Positions 33,659-41,614 of a stretch of DNA of 64,000 nt are shown piece after piece (the first letter of the stretch is position 1; each line of letters opens with the position of its first letter). The notes beneath the pieces are model-generated. The model was not told the DNA's origin and made no database searches. It was given only the letters and a program-made list of their open reading frames with translations. The translations under genes and the position numbers were made by a program. Origin of the DNA: JACJXW01 sp964418125 (lineage in GTDB: Bacteria; Bacteroidota; Bacteroidia; Chitinophagales; Saprospiraceae); NCBI GenBank assembly GCA_964418125.1, contig CAYQKY010000023.1:6975-70974 (forward strand), written 5' to 3'.

Positions 33659-34816
33659 ATGAAAACAGCATTGAGATTGACCCTTCTTATGGGAGTATTC
33701 CTGTTTTGGACAGGATGCGAAAAAGATGCGATCCTGGATGACGAACAGTCCGAAGTGCCTCAGTATGAGGCACGTAAGCCAGGCGCAGGAGTCAACAACC
33801 TTTCCTTCCCGGTCATCTGGGCGGAGGGCATACCCAAAGCTTTACCCGGAACCCAGGGTATGGCCCCGGTACTGAATGGCGAATGGTGGTACTGGTGGGG
33901 GGATCCCCTCCCGGATGGAACGCTTCAGGCCTGCCGGCCTGACGCCGATAATGAACCCCTTTGTGATAATGGCGATTCTCCCGGAGACGGATGGGTAAAG
34001 GCCTATGTTCAGAAGGACGAATTTAATGTCTGGCAGGCAGGGGCCATCAACGGCCCTTCTGGCGGCGTATATGTGGACCAGATCGACTGGGGCGACAACC
34101 TCGAATCTGTCGACTGGTATACCCGGTCACAGGTTCGCACAGAAGTCGTTCTCTATAAAAATGTTTCTCCGTCTATGCTGGAGTATCAAATGCGGCACAT
34201 CAAGGGGTGGGGCACCGACGAGGTCCACGGCCTTGCCGTCAAAGGCCCTCAGGCCCTTGAAGGCTCCGGCCTGCAGGCGACCGTCTATTCTCCCTGTGCC
34301 CGCCTGACGATACAGAGGCTACGGGTAGACAGGGACGACCCCCAGGTGGGCGCTCTGGTTTGGGATCCCATTAACAAGTACTGGACAGAACCTTCCGGAA
34401 GCACGGCGGATCTGATCAATGCGCCATTGTTTAACCTGGCAGCATGGCAATCCCAAGATGGCCCGGGCTACTACAACGCCGAGATCAACGTCAAGGGGAA
34501 GGTCATCTACGGTTACACCTGGAACGTCAGAAGGTTGAATGAGGGGGCGGGCGATTACCGCATCACCTTTAGCCTTTCCACCGATTTTGGCGGACCTGCG
34601 AACAAAACTTTCCTCGACAATGCCCAGATCATCGGGTCTGCCGAAGGCGTTGTGGTTGTCACCAGCGAACCGGGAGGCGGGGGAGTCCCCGTCCTCCGCA
34701 AAGACTTGAACCTGACCTACATTGACATCAGGATCGCCGAGCGTTCCGGCGGCGGCGGCCCCGGCGGCGGCGGCCCCGGCGGTAACGGCGGTAACGGTGG
34801 TAACGGTGGCCATTAA
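33659..34816 (+). CDS. lipoprotein with Gly/Pro/Asn-rich tail, function unknown
   Basis: From the ATG at 33659 the product is 385 residues with a lipoprotein signal (LLMGVFLFWTGCEKD). The mature domain is rich in Trp, Asp and Gly (EWWYWWGDPLPDG, GDNLESVDWYTRS, YGYTWNVRRLN), suggesting a beta-sandwich surface protein. The last about 25 residues are a low-complexity GGGGPGGGGPGG then three GGN units ending in His, encoded by short tandem DNA repeats (about 34747-34813). The adjacent ECF/FecR/TonB operon is convergent with it and the GPGN protein on the far side has a similar composition, so a shared envelope process is plausible but unproven. Confidence 0.8.
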   Translation: MKTALRLTLLMGVFLFWTGCEKDAILDDEQSEVPQYEARKPGAGVNNLSFPVIWAEGIPKALPGTQGMAPVLNGEWWYWWGDPLPDGTLQACRPDADNEPLCDNGDSPGDGWVKAYVQKDEFNVWQAGAINGPSGGVYVDQIDWGDNLESVDWYTRSQVRTEVVLYKNVSPSMLEYQMRHIKGWGTDEVHGLAVKGPQALEGSGLQATVYSPCARLTIQRLRVDRDDPQVGALVWDPINKYWTEPSGSTADLINAPLFNLAAWQSQDGPGYYNAEINVKGKVIYGYTWNVRRLNEGAGDYRITFSLSTDFGGPANKTFLDNAQIIGSAEGVVVVTSEPGGGGVPVLRKDLNLTYIDIRIAERSGGGGPGGGGPGGNGGNGGNGGH

Positions 34817-34884
34817 CCAGCCGCTTAAATTTTAAGTGCTCATCAGAAGCAATTGAAAGGTGTTTTTTTGATACCCTGCAGGTT

Positions 34885-34990
34885 GTGCCTTCTCTTTTAC
34901 CCATAAGAAACCGGCACACCCTGCAGGTTTTGACCGGCCCTTTCCGGCTCCTCAGACTACGGTACGCCCCAACAAGCCTGGTTGGGGTAA
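34885..34990. repeat. direct repeat and hairpin between convergent genes
   Basis: ACCCTGCAGGTT occurs twice (about 34874 and 34917). A CCCCAAC/GTTGGGG stem near 34969-34987 could terminate the minus-strand receptor gene or the plus-strand lipoprotein gene. Confidence 0.45.
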
Positions 34991-35020
34991 ATTATTCCAT
35001 TTATTCTTCATATTTTTCTA

Positions 35021-37693
35021 TTAGAATTTTATTGTAAACCCTGCATTCAAAGTCCTTCCCAGCAATTTCACCTCATTACCAAGGACGATATTCTGCGGCG
35101 CCTGCGGCCCCATTTCTCCGGGAGAGAGGGAGTAGATGTACTGCCGGTATTTGATGTTGTCGTGGTCGAACAGGTTGAATACGGAAACGGCTGTTCTGGC
35201 CCGCAGGCCGGAGAGGTTGAAGTTGTATCCCACCTCAACATCAGCGCGGTGGTAATCGGGCAGGTAGATGATGAAATCCTCTATCCGGACCTCGCGCCGA
35301 TCCTGCTGCTGGAAGCGGGACAGGTCGGTGAAGGGGCGGCCGCTGGCAAAAATGTAGGAAGCAGAGAGTTCCCAGTTGCCCAGCCGTACCATATTGGCCC
35401 ACTTGAGTTGATGGCGGCGGTCGTCCTGGGCGGGAAAGGGTTCGTTGCGGTTGATCTCGCGGTAGTTCTGCGTCGTTTTGCTCAGGGTATAGGCCAGCCA
35501 GCCGGAGTAGGGGCCCCAGTCTTTTTTCAGCAGGATATCGATGCCCCGGGAATGTCCCTGGCCGGTGAACAGGCGATAGTCCAGCGTCTGGGAAGGGGTC
35601 ATTCCTCCCGGAGAAAAACCGGGCGCCAGCAGAGCGTAGGCCACCACTCCTTCCAGGTGTTTGCCGTAAAACTCCACATCCAGTTCGAAACCGTTCTTTT
35701 GCCAGTTAAGGCCGAGCATGGCCTGGTTGGCGTGGGCAATGGGAAATTCATCATCATCGGCCAGCACCCAGAAGTCGAAGGAGCGGCCGAAGCGGTCTTC
35801 GTAGTTCATCTCCCTCAGGAACTGGTTGTAGCGGCTAAGCGCGCCCTTAAGGCTCCATTCTTCGTTAATATGATAGTTGAGCTGGAGGCGGGGGGAAAGG
35901 TAAACTTTTCCGTCGGGCTGGTAATAGGTTCCCCGAAGCCCCAGCGTGGTCGACCAATGTTTGTCCCATTGTTTTTTATGCTCTGCAAACAGAGCGTGCT
36001 GGGCGGCGGCCCTCTGCCGGGCCAGTAAGGTGTTTTGTTCGACTTCCAGGCTGACATCCACCTCGTTGCGCAGAAAACTATAACCTCCTGACAGGGATTC
36101 TTCCGGAGAGATGGCCCATTCATTTTTCCAGTTGGCTTCTATTCCCTGTATGTGGTTTGCCTGCCTGTTGTCCAGGATAATCATTGAGTTGCTCTGCATT
36201 GGGCGGGTGATAGAGGTATTGACCAGCCCTTCTGTTTGAAAGGAAGAATAGCTCAGGCGCAGGCCGGATCGAAAAACGGGACTCCATTGCTGCGAACCCT
36301 GGAGGCTGAAGCCTGTATTGGCCCAGTTGGCGTTTTCAGTATAGGCTTCGCGGGTAGTGATGAGGTTTCCGCGGAACCGGCGGCTGTATTGCTGTTCATA
36401 TTGATAATTGAAATCGTCATTGCTATGGAAAAAGCTGGCGCTCCAGTTGCCAGCCGGGGTTGGGCGCCATACCCATCGGGCGTAAGTGTCATAGAAGTTA
36501 AAGCCTGGTTCATCCGCAAGAATGCTGTTGGCAGGAGACATTCCATTGCCCAGTGACCGCACCGGGGGCGGAGCATCGTCGCGGATCAGGCCGTACAGCC
36601 GGGTATCGGCCACGTCCTGGCCGGTGATGCGGCCACTGAGGGTTAGGGACATATTTTTTCCCAGGGGGGCGGCCAGGTAGGCGTTGGCCATCAGCAGGTT
36701 GAGCTCCGCCGTCCCCTGCAGGCCGGGGCCATCCGGTTGTTTGGAGTCCATTTCGATGACGCCGGCCGTCCGGCCGCCGAATTCGGCGGGGAAGGCGTTC
36801 TTATACAACCTGACCTCATCGATCATCTCCGGATTGACGGCGCTGAACACGCCGAAGAAGTGGCTGATGCTGTAGAGCGTGATGCCGTCGAGCAGGATCA
36901 TATTCTCGCTGCCGTCACTGCCGCGGATGTTGAGTTCTGCCGAGAGGTCGTCATGAGCGCTGATGCCCGGCAGCAGCTGCATCTGTCGGAAGAGGTCGTT
37001 GCCACCCAGGAAGGCGGGCAGGCGGCTGAGCTGGCCGGCATCCAGAGAGAGGCTTTGAGCGTTTTTCCGGGTGGAAAGCACCGGCGGGCGTTCGGAAACC
37101 GTGACCTGTTCGATTTCCTGAATGTGGGGAGGAAGTTTCAGCTGCTGGTATTGGCGGGCCTGCTCGGGGGACAGATGAATGGAAAGCGGGTGGTAGCCTA
37201 CATATTGGACCCGGATGGTGATGGAACTCTGGCTCTCGGGAACCCACAATTCAAACCGGCCGTTCCGGTCCGTTTCGGCACCGGTATAAGGCGATTCTAC
37301 CAGGACGGCGGCGTAGGCAAGGGGCTCTCCACTCAGTGCATCGGTTACTTCCCCCCGCAGCATCAACATTTGCTTCTCCCTTTTGCGGGCTTCCTGCGGG
37401 CGTATGAGGATTTCCTTGCCGGACAACATCTGGAATTCCAGCCCGGCCGGTTCCAGCAACTGGTGAAGGGCTTCCCGCAGAGGAAGCCCGTTTATGGATT
37501 GGTTAATGGTTATTCGGGAAAGGGCGTCGTTGTCGTAGGCGATCTGTAGCTGGTAGTTTTCTTCGAGTTGCTCCATAGCAGCGGCAAGGGAACAGTTCCG
37601 GAACTGTTCCCTGACGACGGGCTCTTCAACCTGTGCCAGGCCGGAGAAGGCGAACCCCAAGCCTAGCGCAATCAGCAATAACTTTCTCCTCAT
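35021..37693 (-). CDS. TonB-dependent receptor with STN and carboxypeptidase-like domains
   Basis: From the ATG at 37693 the product is 890 residues with a signal peptide (LLLIALGLGFAFSGLAQ). Residues about 30-105 form an STN/secretin-like domain (FRNCSLAAAMEQLEENYQLQI, INGLPLREALHQLL), the part that signals to FecR. Residues about 115-195 are a carboxypeptidase-regulatory-like fold (LRGEVTDALSGEPLAYAAVLVE). The plug follows (LNIRGSDGSENMILLDGITLY), then a barrel ending in a C-terminal Phe. An STN domain plus the fecR-sigma genes directly upstream indicates a substrate-sensing transport locus. The substrate, possibly iron-related or a polymer, is unknown. Confidence 0.92.
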   Translation of the reverse strand: MRRKLLLIALGLGFAFSGLAQVEEPVVREQFRNCSLAAAMEQLEENYQLQIAYDNDALSRITINQSINGLPLREALHQLLEPAGLEFQMLSGKEILIRPQEARKREKQMLMLRGEVTDALSGEPLAYAAVLVESPYTGAETDRNGRFELWVPESQSSITIRVQYVGYHPLSIHLSPEQARQYQQLKLPPHIQEIEQVTVSERPPVLSTRKNAQSLSLDAGQLSRLPAFLGGNDLFRQMQLLPGISAHDDLSAELNIRGSDGSENMILLDGITLYSISHFFGVFSAVNPEMIDEVRLYKNAFPAEFGGRTAGVIEMDSKQPDGPGLQGTAELNLLMANAYLAAPLGKNMSLTLSGRITGQDVADTRLYGLIRDDAPPPVRSLGNGMSPANSILADEPGFNFYDTYARWVWRPTPAGNWSASFFHSNDDFNYQYEQQYSRRFRGNLITTREAYTENANWANTGFSLQGSQQWSPVFRSGLRLSYSSFQTEGLVNTSITRPMQSNSMIILDNRQANHIQGIEANWKNEWAISPEESLSGGYSFLRNEVDVSLEVEQNTLLARQRAAAQHALFAEHKKQWDKHWSTTLGLRGTYYQPDGKVYLSPRLQLNYHINEEWSLKGALSRYNQFLREMNYEDRFGRSFDFWVLADDDEFPIAHANQAMLGLNWQKNGFELDVEFYGKHLEGVVAYALLAPGFSPGGMTPSQTLDYRLFTGQGHSRGIDILLKKDWGPYSGWLAYTLSKTTQNYREINRNEPFPAQDDRRHQLKWANMVRLGNWELSASYIFASGRPFTDLSRFQQQDRREVRIEDFIIYLPDYHRADVEVGYNFNLSGLRARTAVSVFNLFDHDNIKYRQYIYSLSPGEMGPQAPQNIVLGNEVKLLGRTLNAGFTIKF

Positions 37694-37740
37694 TAACAAT
37701 TAACTTCTGTTTCTATTGAGCTGACTCCTACAGCGGAGAA

Positions 37741-38745
37741 TCACTCCCCCGCCCTCGGAGGGAGTTGAGGGGAGGCTGTTTTTTCCCGGATGGTGACCAC
37801 ACTGCCCTTCCGGCCGGCTTCCAGCTTCATCGGCCAGCACACCCGGTACAGGGCGCTGTCCAGGTTGTTGCGCTCATAAGCGCCGGTATAGGTGCGCGAC
37901 AGGATGCTGTCGGGAGCGTCGATCGTGATGTCGAACTGCCGCTCCATTTCGCGGAACACATCGCTCAGCGGAGCGCTGTGGTACTCAAAGCGGCCCCTTT
38001 GCCAGCCCGGGCTGCCGCCGCTCTCGAAGGCGCCTTTTTCCCAGCCGCCATTATTCCATAAGGCGCGTTCTCCGGCGGATAGGGTATCCCTGTTGCCGCC
38101 GGCCTCTACTTCGACCCTCCCCGTATAGCAGTAAACGTCAAAACGCCCCTCGAAGGTGTTGATGTTGAAGCTGGTGCCCAATACTTTCACCTGGCCTTTG
38201 GGGGTAGTTACGACAAAAGGTTTTCCTTTTTCCACCTCAAAGAAGGCTTCTCCCTCCAGGCTGGCCTGCCGGGCGCTCTCCCACGTGTCTTCCTGGTAAC
38301 GGATAGTGGTGCCGGCGTTGAGGACGACTTTGGACCCGTCCGGAAGGGTGTGTTCCGCGACCTGCCCGTAGCCGGCCTTTATGGAAACGGGGCCATCCGG
38401 GCGCAGGAAGAAGAAAGCCAGCAGGATGGCCAGGGCCGCAGCGGCGGCATAACCCAGCCAGCGGTAGGCTTTCAGGCGGGGCGCTGTGGCCGGCTTTGCA
38501 TTTTCCTCCGTGGCGGCGTCGATCTTATTCCAGAGCGTTTCGATGCGGGCCTGGCTTGCCGGCGCCTCCCGTATGATAATGGATTGCACCAACAGGCGGG
38601 CATCTTCCGCTTCTTTTTGCTTTTCGGGATGCCGGGCCAGCCACTCTTCCCATTCCCGGGAGCGGCCTCCTTCTTTCACCCAACGGATGAATGCCTCATC
38701 CTGGGCGAATTCTACAGTATTATATGTGAGATATTTTTCATTCAT
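37741..38745 (-). CDS. FecR-family anti-sigma factor
   Basis: The 334-residue protein has a cytoplasmic N-terminal about 95 residues (with WLARHPE), one transmembrane helix (about 97-114, Ala/Leu-rich) and a periplasmic FecR domain (AGYGQVAEHTLPDGSKVVLNAGTT, EGEAFFEVEKGKPFVV, VLGTSFNI) followed by the DUF4974-type end (DVFREMERQFDITI). It should bind the sigma factor encoded just upstream and release it when the STN-type receptor signals. It lies 47 bp before the receptor gene on the same strand. Confidence 0.94.
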   Translation of the reverse strand: MNEKYLTYNTVEFAQDEAFIRWVKEGGRSREWEEWLARHPEKQKEAEDARLLVQSIIIREAPASQARIETLWNKIDAATEENAKPATAPRLKAYRWLGYAAAAALAILLAFFFLRPDGPVSIKAGYGQVAEHTLPDGSKVVLNAGTTIRYQEDTWESARQASLEGEAFFEVEKGKPFVVTTPKGQVKVLGTSFNINTFEGRFDVYCYTGRVEVEAGGNRDTLSAGERALWNNGGWEKGAFESGGSPGWQRGRFEYHSAPLSDVFREMERQFDITIDAPDSILSRTYTGAYERNNLDSALYRVCWPMKLEAGRKGSVVTIREKTASPQLPPRAGE

Positions 38746-38811
38746 TTTTGTGGCTCAGTCTGCTTTTCTATATAATAGAGGCGCTGTCGGGTTATTTGTA
38801 CTGAATAAAAT

Positions 38812-39390
38812 TCAAAAAAAATCGGCCAGGCAGCTCCAAATCAGCCACCACCCCCGGATCAGAAGCTCCCGCAGGCGGCTCAGGGCCGAATGGGCCAGGT
38901 TGCGCACCGACTGGTAGCTGATGTCCATGGCCTTTCCGATATCTTCATAGTCCATGCCCAGTTGATACTTCAGGTAGATGGCTTCCTTTTGCCGGGGAGT
39001 GAGCTGTCCGAGGGCCTCCTTTAGTTTAAGGTGTTGTTCGCCGGACAACTCGCGGGCGGCGATCTGTTCGTCGATGGCCATTTCACAGTCGAACTGGTAT
39101 TCCTGGGGTTCTTCCGGGGCCTCGCGTTTCTGCCGGCTGCTCAATTGCCGGATTACCTGTCGCCGCATGGCCACCAGCAGATAACTCCGCACCGAGGATA
39201 CTTCGCCCAGATGTTCCCTTCTTTGCCAGAGATTGACAAACAGGTCCTGCAGGCAGTCTTCTACCAGCTGCCGGTCGGCGGAGAACTTGCCGCCGTACTG
39301 CAGCAATACCGGAGCGTGGGCCCGGTAGAGCGCTTCCAGGGCGGCTTTTCGCCCTTTCCGCAATTGTGACCAGAGTAGTGTTTCTGACAT
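38812..39390 (-). CDS. ECF RNA polymerase sigma factor (FecI-like)
   Basis: The 192-residue protein has region 2 (LYRAHAPVLLQYGGKFSADRQLVEDCLQDLFVNLWQR pattern, about 20-57) and region 4 with a helix-turn-helix (LTPRQKEAIYLKYQLGMDYEDIGKAMDISYQSVRN, about 130-165). It is the first gene of the sigma-fecR-receptor operon. It is divergent from the GPGN lipoprotein gene, so the shared 132-bp spacer may carry a promoter read by this sigma. The ATG at 39390 is the natural start. Confidence 0.94.
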   Translation of the reverse strand: MSETLLWSQLRKGRKAALEALYRAHAPVLLQYGGKFSADRQLVEDCLQDLFVNLWQRREHLGEVSSVRSYLLVAMRRQVIRQLSSRQKREAPEEPQEYQFDCEMAIDEQIAARELSGEQHLKLKEALGQLTPRQKEAIYLKYQLGMDYEDIGKAMDISYQSVRNLAHSALSRLRELLIRGWWLIWSCLADFF

Positions 39391-39425
39391 GGCGGCTGGT
39401 TGTGGTAGTGCAAAGTGCTACTGAG

Positions 39426-39433
39426 CAAATGTA
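39426..39433 (-). promoter_or_regulatory. -7 box of the sigma-fecR-receptor operon (TACATTTG)
   Basis: On the minus strand the octamer TACATTTG fits TANNTTTG. A TTTG lies 24 bases upstream, a longer spacing than usual. Transcription would start about 30 bp before the sigma-factor ATG. Confidence 0.5.
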
Positions 39434-39522
39434 ATTTTTTTTGATTTTTTTTCAGTACAAACCCTCCATACTATGCTCCTATTATTGAAAAATGAATTGC
39501 TCAACTCAAAAATTAAAGCAAA

Positions 39523-40740
39523 ATGTTAAAGCAATCTATTAAATGGAGTTGGATCCTGATCCTGGCTGTCGCTGCTTTCGTGGTTGCGTGTGATCAGGAG
39601 GAAGTAGAAAGCCTTACTAATGACGAGTTGATCGAAACCCGAGGTGTTTCGAATGTAGACCTGGTTACTCTGGAGGTTGACGGAATGGAACATGGGCCGC
39701 GCTGTTTTACCCTGGTGTTTCCTGTAACGGTTCTGTATCCTAATGGGGATTCGGAAACGGTCTATGATCCGGAATCCCTCAGAGGGCTGTTCCTCAGCTG
39801 GAGGGAGCAAAACCCCAACACCATGGAACGCCCGACGCTCGCCTATTCGTATCAGGTGGTTATGAATGATGATGATACAGATGTAAGAGACATCGAGAAC
39901 CGTGAAGACCTGCTGGCAGTACTGGCAGAATGCCGTGCCAATGCGCCGGGCAACGGCCCGGGACATGGCCCCGGACACGGCTCCGGACATGGGCCTGGAC
40001 ACGGCCCGGGCCATGGCCCCGGACACAGCGGCCCCGGATACGGCCCCGGACATTATTTCGGCCCTGGCTTTGGCTTCAACAGCCCCTGTTTCAGCCTGGA
40101 ATATCCGGTAGATGTCAACTTGCCGGGTATTGAAGATCCGGTAACCGTGTTCAGTGAAGAGGAACTGAGAGCAGAGATCCGGGCGTGGCGCGAAGCCGAA
40201 CCCGGCCCGGCAGAAGAATTCCCTTCCCTGGCCATGCCCTATACCGTGATACTTGACAATGGTGAAACTATGATTATCGAGGATGAAGCCGACCTGCTGG
40301 AATTGCACGAGATCTGCCAGGCATTTAACCCTTGCGACTGCGACGGCCCTGGCAACGGCCCGGGTAATGGCCCTGGCAACGGCCCGGGTAATGGCCCTGG
40401 CAACGGCCCGGGTAACGGCCCCGGCAATGGCCCCGGCAATGGCCCCGGCAACGGCCCCGGCAATGGCCCTGGCAACGGCCCCGGTTTTGACGGCCCCGGC
40501 CCCCTTTGCTTCCGCTTCCAGTTTCCGGTGACGGTAATTCTTCCCAATGGGAATGAAGTAGTGGCAAACGGCCGTTTGGCGCTGATGCGTATTCACAGAA
40601 TGTGGAGGGAGCGTTACAATGGCAGTGATGAGCATCCTACCTTCGGATTCCCCTTCACGGTAATCCTGGATGACGGCACTGAACAAGTGATCGACGGCCA
40701 GGCAGAATTCGAAGCGCTGCTCGAATCCTGCGGAGGATAA
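39523..40740 (+). CDS. lipoprotein of three Cys-bounded modules joined by GPGH and GPGN repeats
   Basis: The 405-residue product has a lipoprotein signal (ILAVAAFVVACDQEE). Three homologous modules of about 75-80 residues each start with Cys-Phe and end with Cys: residues about 62-139 (FPVTVLYPNGD), 188-266 (YPVDVNLPGIED) and 328-404 (FPVTVILPNGN). Shared marks are a first strand, a helix containing WRE, a PxLAxxY/F segment, an (N/D)G(D/E)T strand and a final helix. Module 1-2 linker is a GPGH-rich stretch (about eight His); module 2-3 linker is eleven GPGN units. No known family is recognised. It is divergent from the ECF sigma operon and may be its target. Confidence 0.85.
   Translation: MLKQSIKWSWILILAVAAFVVACDQEEVESLTNDELIETRGVSNVDLVTLEVDGMEHGPRCFTLVFPVTVLYPNGDSETVYDPESLRGLFLSWREQNPNTMERPTLAYSYQVVMNDDDTDVRDIENREDLLAVLAECRANAPGNGPGHGPGHGSGHGPGHGPGHGPGHSGPGYGPGHYFGPGFGFNSPCFSLEYPVDVNLPGIEDPVTVFSEEELRAEIRAWREAEPGPAEEFPSLAMPYTVILDNGETMIIEDEADLLELHEICQAFNPCDCDGPGNGPGNGPGNGPGNGPGNGPGNGPGNGPGNGPGNGPGNGPGNGPGFDGPGPLCFRFQFPVTVILPNGNEVVANGRLALMRIHRMWRERYNGSDEHPTFGFPFTVILDDGTEQVIDGQAEFEALLESCGG
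39948..40078. repeat. GPGH-coding DNA repeats
   Basis: Imperfect 12-bp units of the form GGCCCNGGNCAT/C encode the His-rich linker between modules 1 and 2 of the lipoprotein. Confidence 0.8.
40345..40476. repeat. eleven tandem 12-bp GPGN-coding repeats
   Basis: Eleven in-frame 12-bp units (GGCCCNGGNAAY) encode GPGN. Synonymous third-base variation among units (CAAC/TAAT/CAAT) shows they are not freshly expanded, yet length polymorphism is likely. Confidence 0.9.
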
Positions 40741-40783
40741 AGGGCAAATATTCAATAGATTGCCCCCTCAATCTTGATGCTGG

Positions 40784-40864
40784 ACGGATGCCCCGGATTT
40801 CGAGGCCTTTCAGGCAGCCCGGCAAGGCTGATCCTGGGAAGGTTACAGAGGCCGGGGCATCCGT
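40784..40864 (+). terminator. long hairpin after the GPGN lipoprotein gene
   Basis: ACGGATGCCCCGG (40784-40796) and CCGGGGCATCCGT (40852-40864) are exact 13-bp reverse complements, with further pairing possible in the loop. Only a short T-rich stretch follows. It ends shortly before the response-regulator promoter. Confidence 0.5.
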
Positions 40865-40911
40865 TTGTCCTTTCCAGCCTGCCACTTCAAATTTACCTCA
40901 AAATCCCTTCC

Positions 40912-40919
40912 TATCTTTG
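40912..40919 (+). promoter_or_regulatory. -7 box (TATCTTTG) eight bases from the response-regulator ATG
   Basis: TATCTTTG exactly fits TANNTTTG. The start codon is at 40928, so transcription 5-7 bases after the box would give a nearly leaderless mRNA. No clear -33 TTTG lies at normal spacing. Confidence 0.6.
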
Positions 40920-40927
40920 TAGCTGTT

Positions 40928-41605
40928 ATGAAGCTACTGATCGTTGAAGATGAAAAGGCCCTGTCGGACAACATACGCGCCTACCTGTCCCGGGGCGATG
41001 TGGTCTGTGAGACGGCTTTCAACTTTGAGGAAGCCCAGGACAAGTTGCTGTCCTTCGACTACGACATCGTCCTGCTCGATATCATGCTTCCGGACGGCAA
41101 CGGGCTGAACCTGCTGCGCCTGCTCAAACGCCTGCAGCCCGAGACGGGCGTGCTCATCATTTCCGCTAAAAATGCCCTGGATGACAAGGTGGAAGGGCTG
41201 GAACTCGGAGCCGACGACTATCTGACCAAGCCGTTTCACCTGCCCGAACTGAACGCCCGCCTCAACGCCATCTTCCGGCGCCGGAAGTTCAAAGGCCATA
41301 AGGTCCTTGAATTCGGGGAAATAACCGTCAATACCGATACACATGATGTTTTGGTTCATGACGCCCCCCTGGTGCTGACGCTTAAGGAATATGAGTTGCT
41401 CTTGTTCTTTATCACCAACAAAAACCGGGTGCTGACCAAACAGGCAATTGCCGAACACCTTTGGGGCGATAACGTGGACCTCCTGGATTCCTTCGACTTC
41501 GTCTACCAGCACATCAAAAACCTGCGCAAGAAGATCGCGGCGGAAGGCGGAGAGGATTACATTAAGACGATCTATGGCCTGGGCTATAAATTCAGTGCTG
41601 ACTAA
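40928..41605 (+). CDS. OmpR/PhoB-family response regulator
   Basis: From the ATG at 40928 the product is 225 residues: a receiver domain with the acidic pair (VEDE), phospho-acceptor Asp51 (VLLDIMLPDGNG), Ser/Thr in IISAK and Lys in YLTKPFHLPEL. A winged-helix output domain follows at about 130-225 (LVLTLKEYELLLFFITNKNRVLTKQAIAEHLWG, YQHIKNLRKKI, IYGLGYKF). It should bind DNA when phosphorylated by the kinase encoded 9 bp downstream. The adjacent TonB receptor gene is a candidate target. Confidence 0.95.
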   Translation: MKLLIVEDEKALSDNIRAYLSRGDVVCETAFNFEEAQDKLLSFDYDIVLLDIMLPDGNGLNLLRLLKRLQPETGVLIISAKNALDDKVEGLELGADDYLTKPFHLPELNARLNAIFRRRKFKGHKVLEFGEITVNTDTHDVLVHDAPLVLTLKEYELLLFFITNKNRVLTKQAIAEHLWGDNVDLLDSFDFVYQHIKNLRKKIAAEGGEDYIKTIYGLGYKFSAD

Positions 41606-41614
41606 ATATGGGTT

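Noticed and set aside
40345..40476. Collagen-like domain in the GPGN region
   Set aside because: The period is four (GPGN), not the Gly-X-Y triplet needed for a collagen helix.
39526..40755. Full-length antisense frame opposite the GPGN lipoprotein gene
   Set aside because: It is kept open by the 12-bp repeats; its translation is low complexity without a signal, and the plus-strand frame has a lipobox and three homologous modules.
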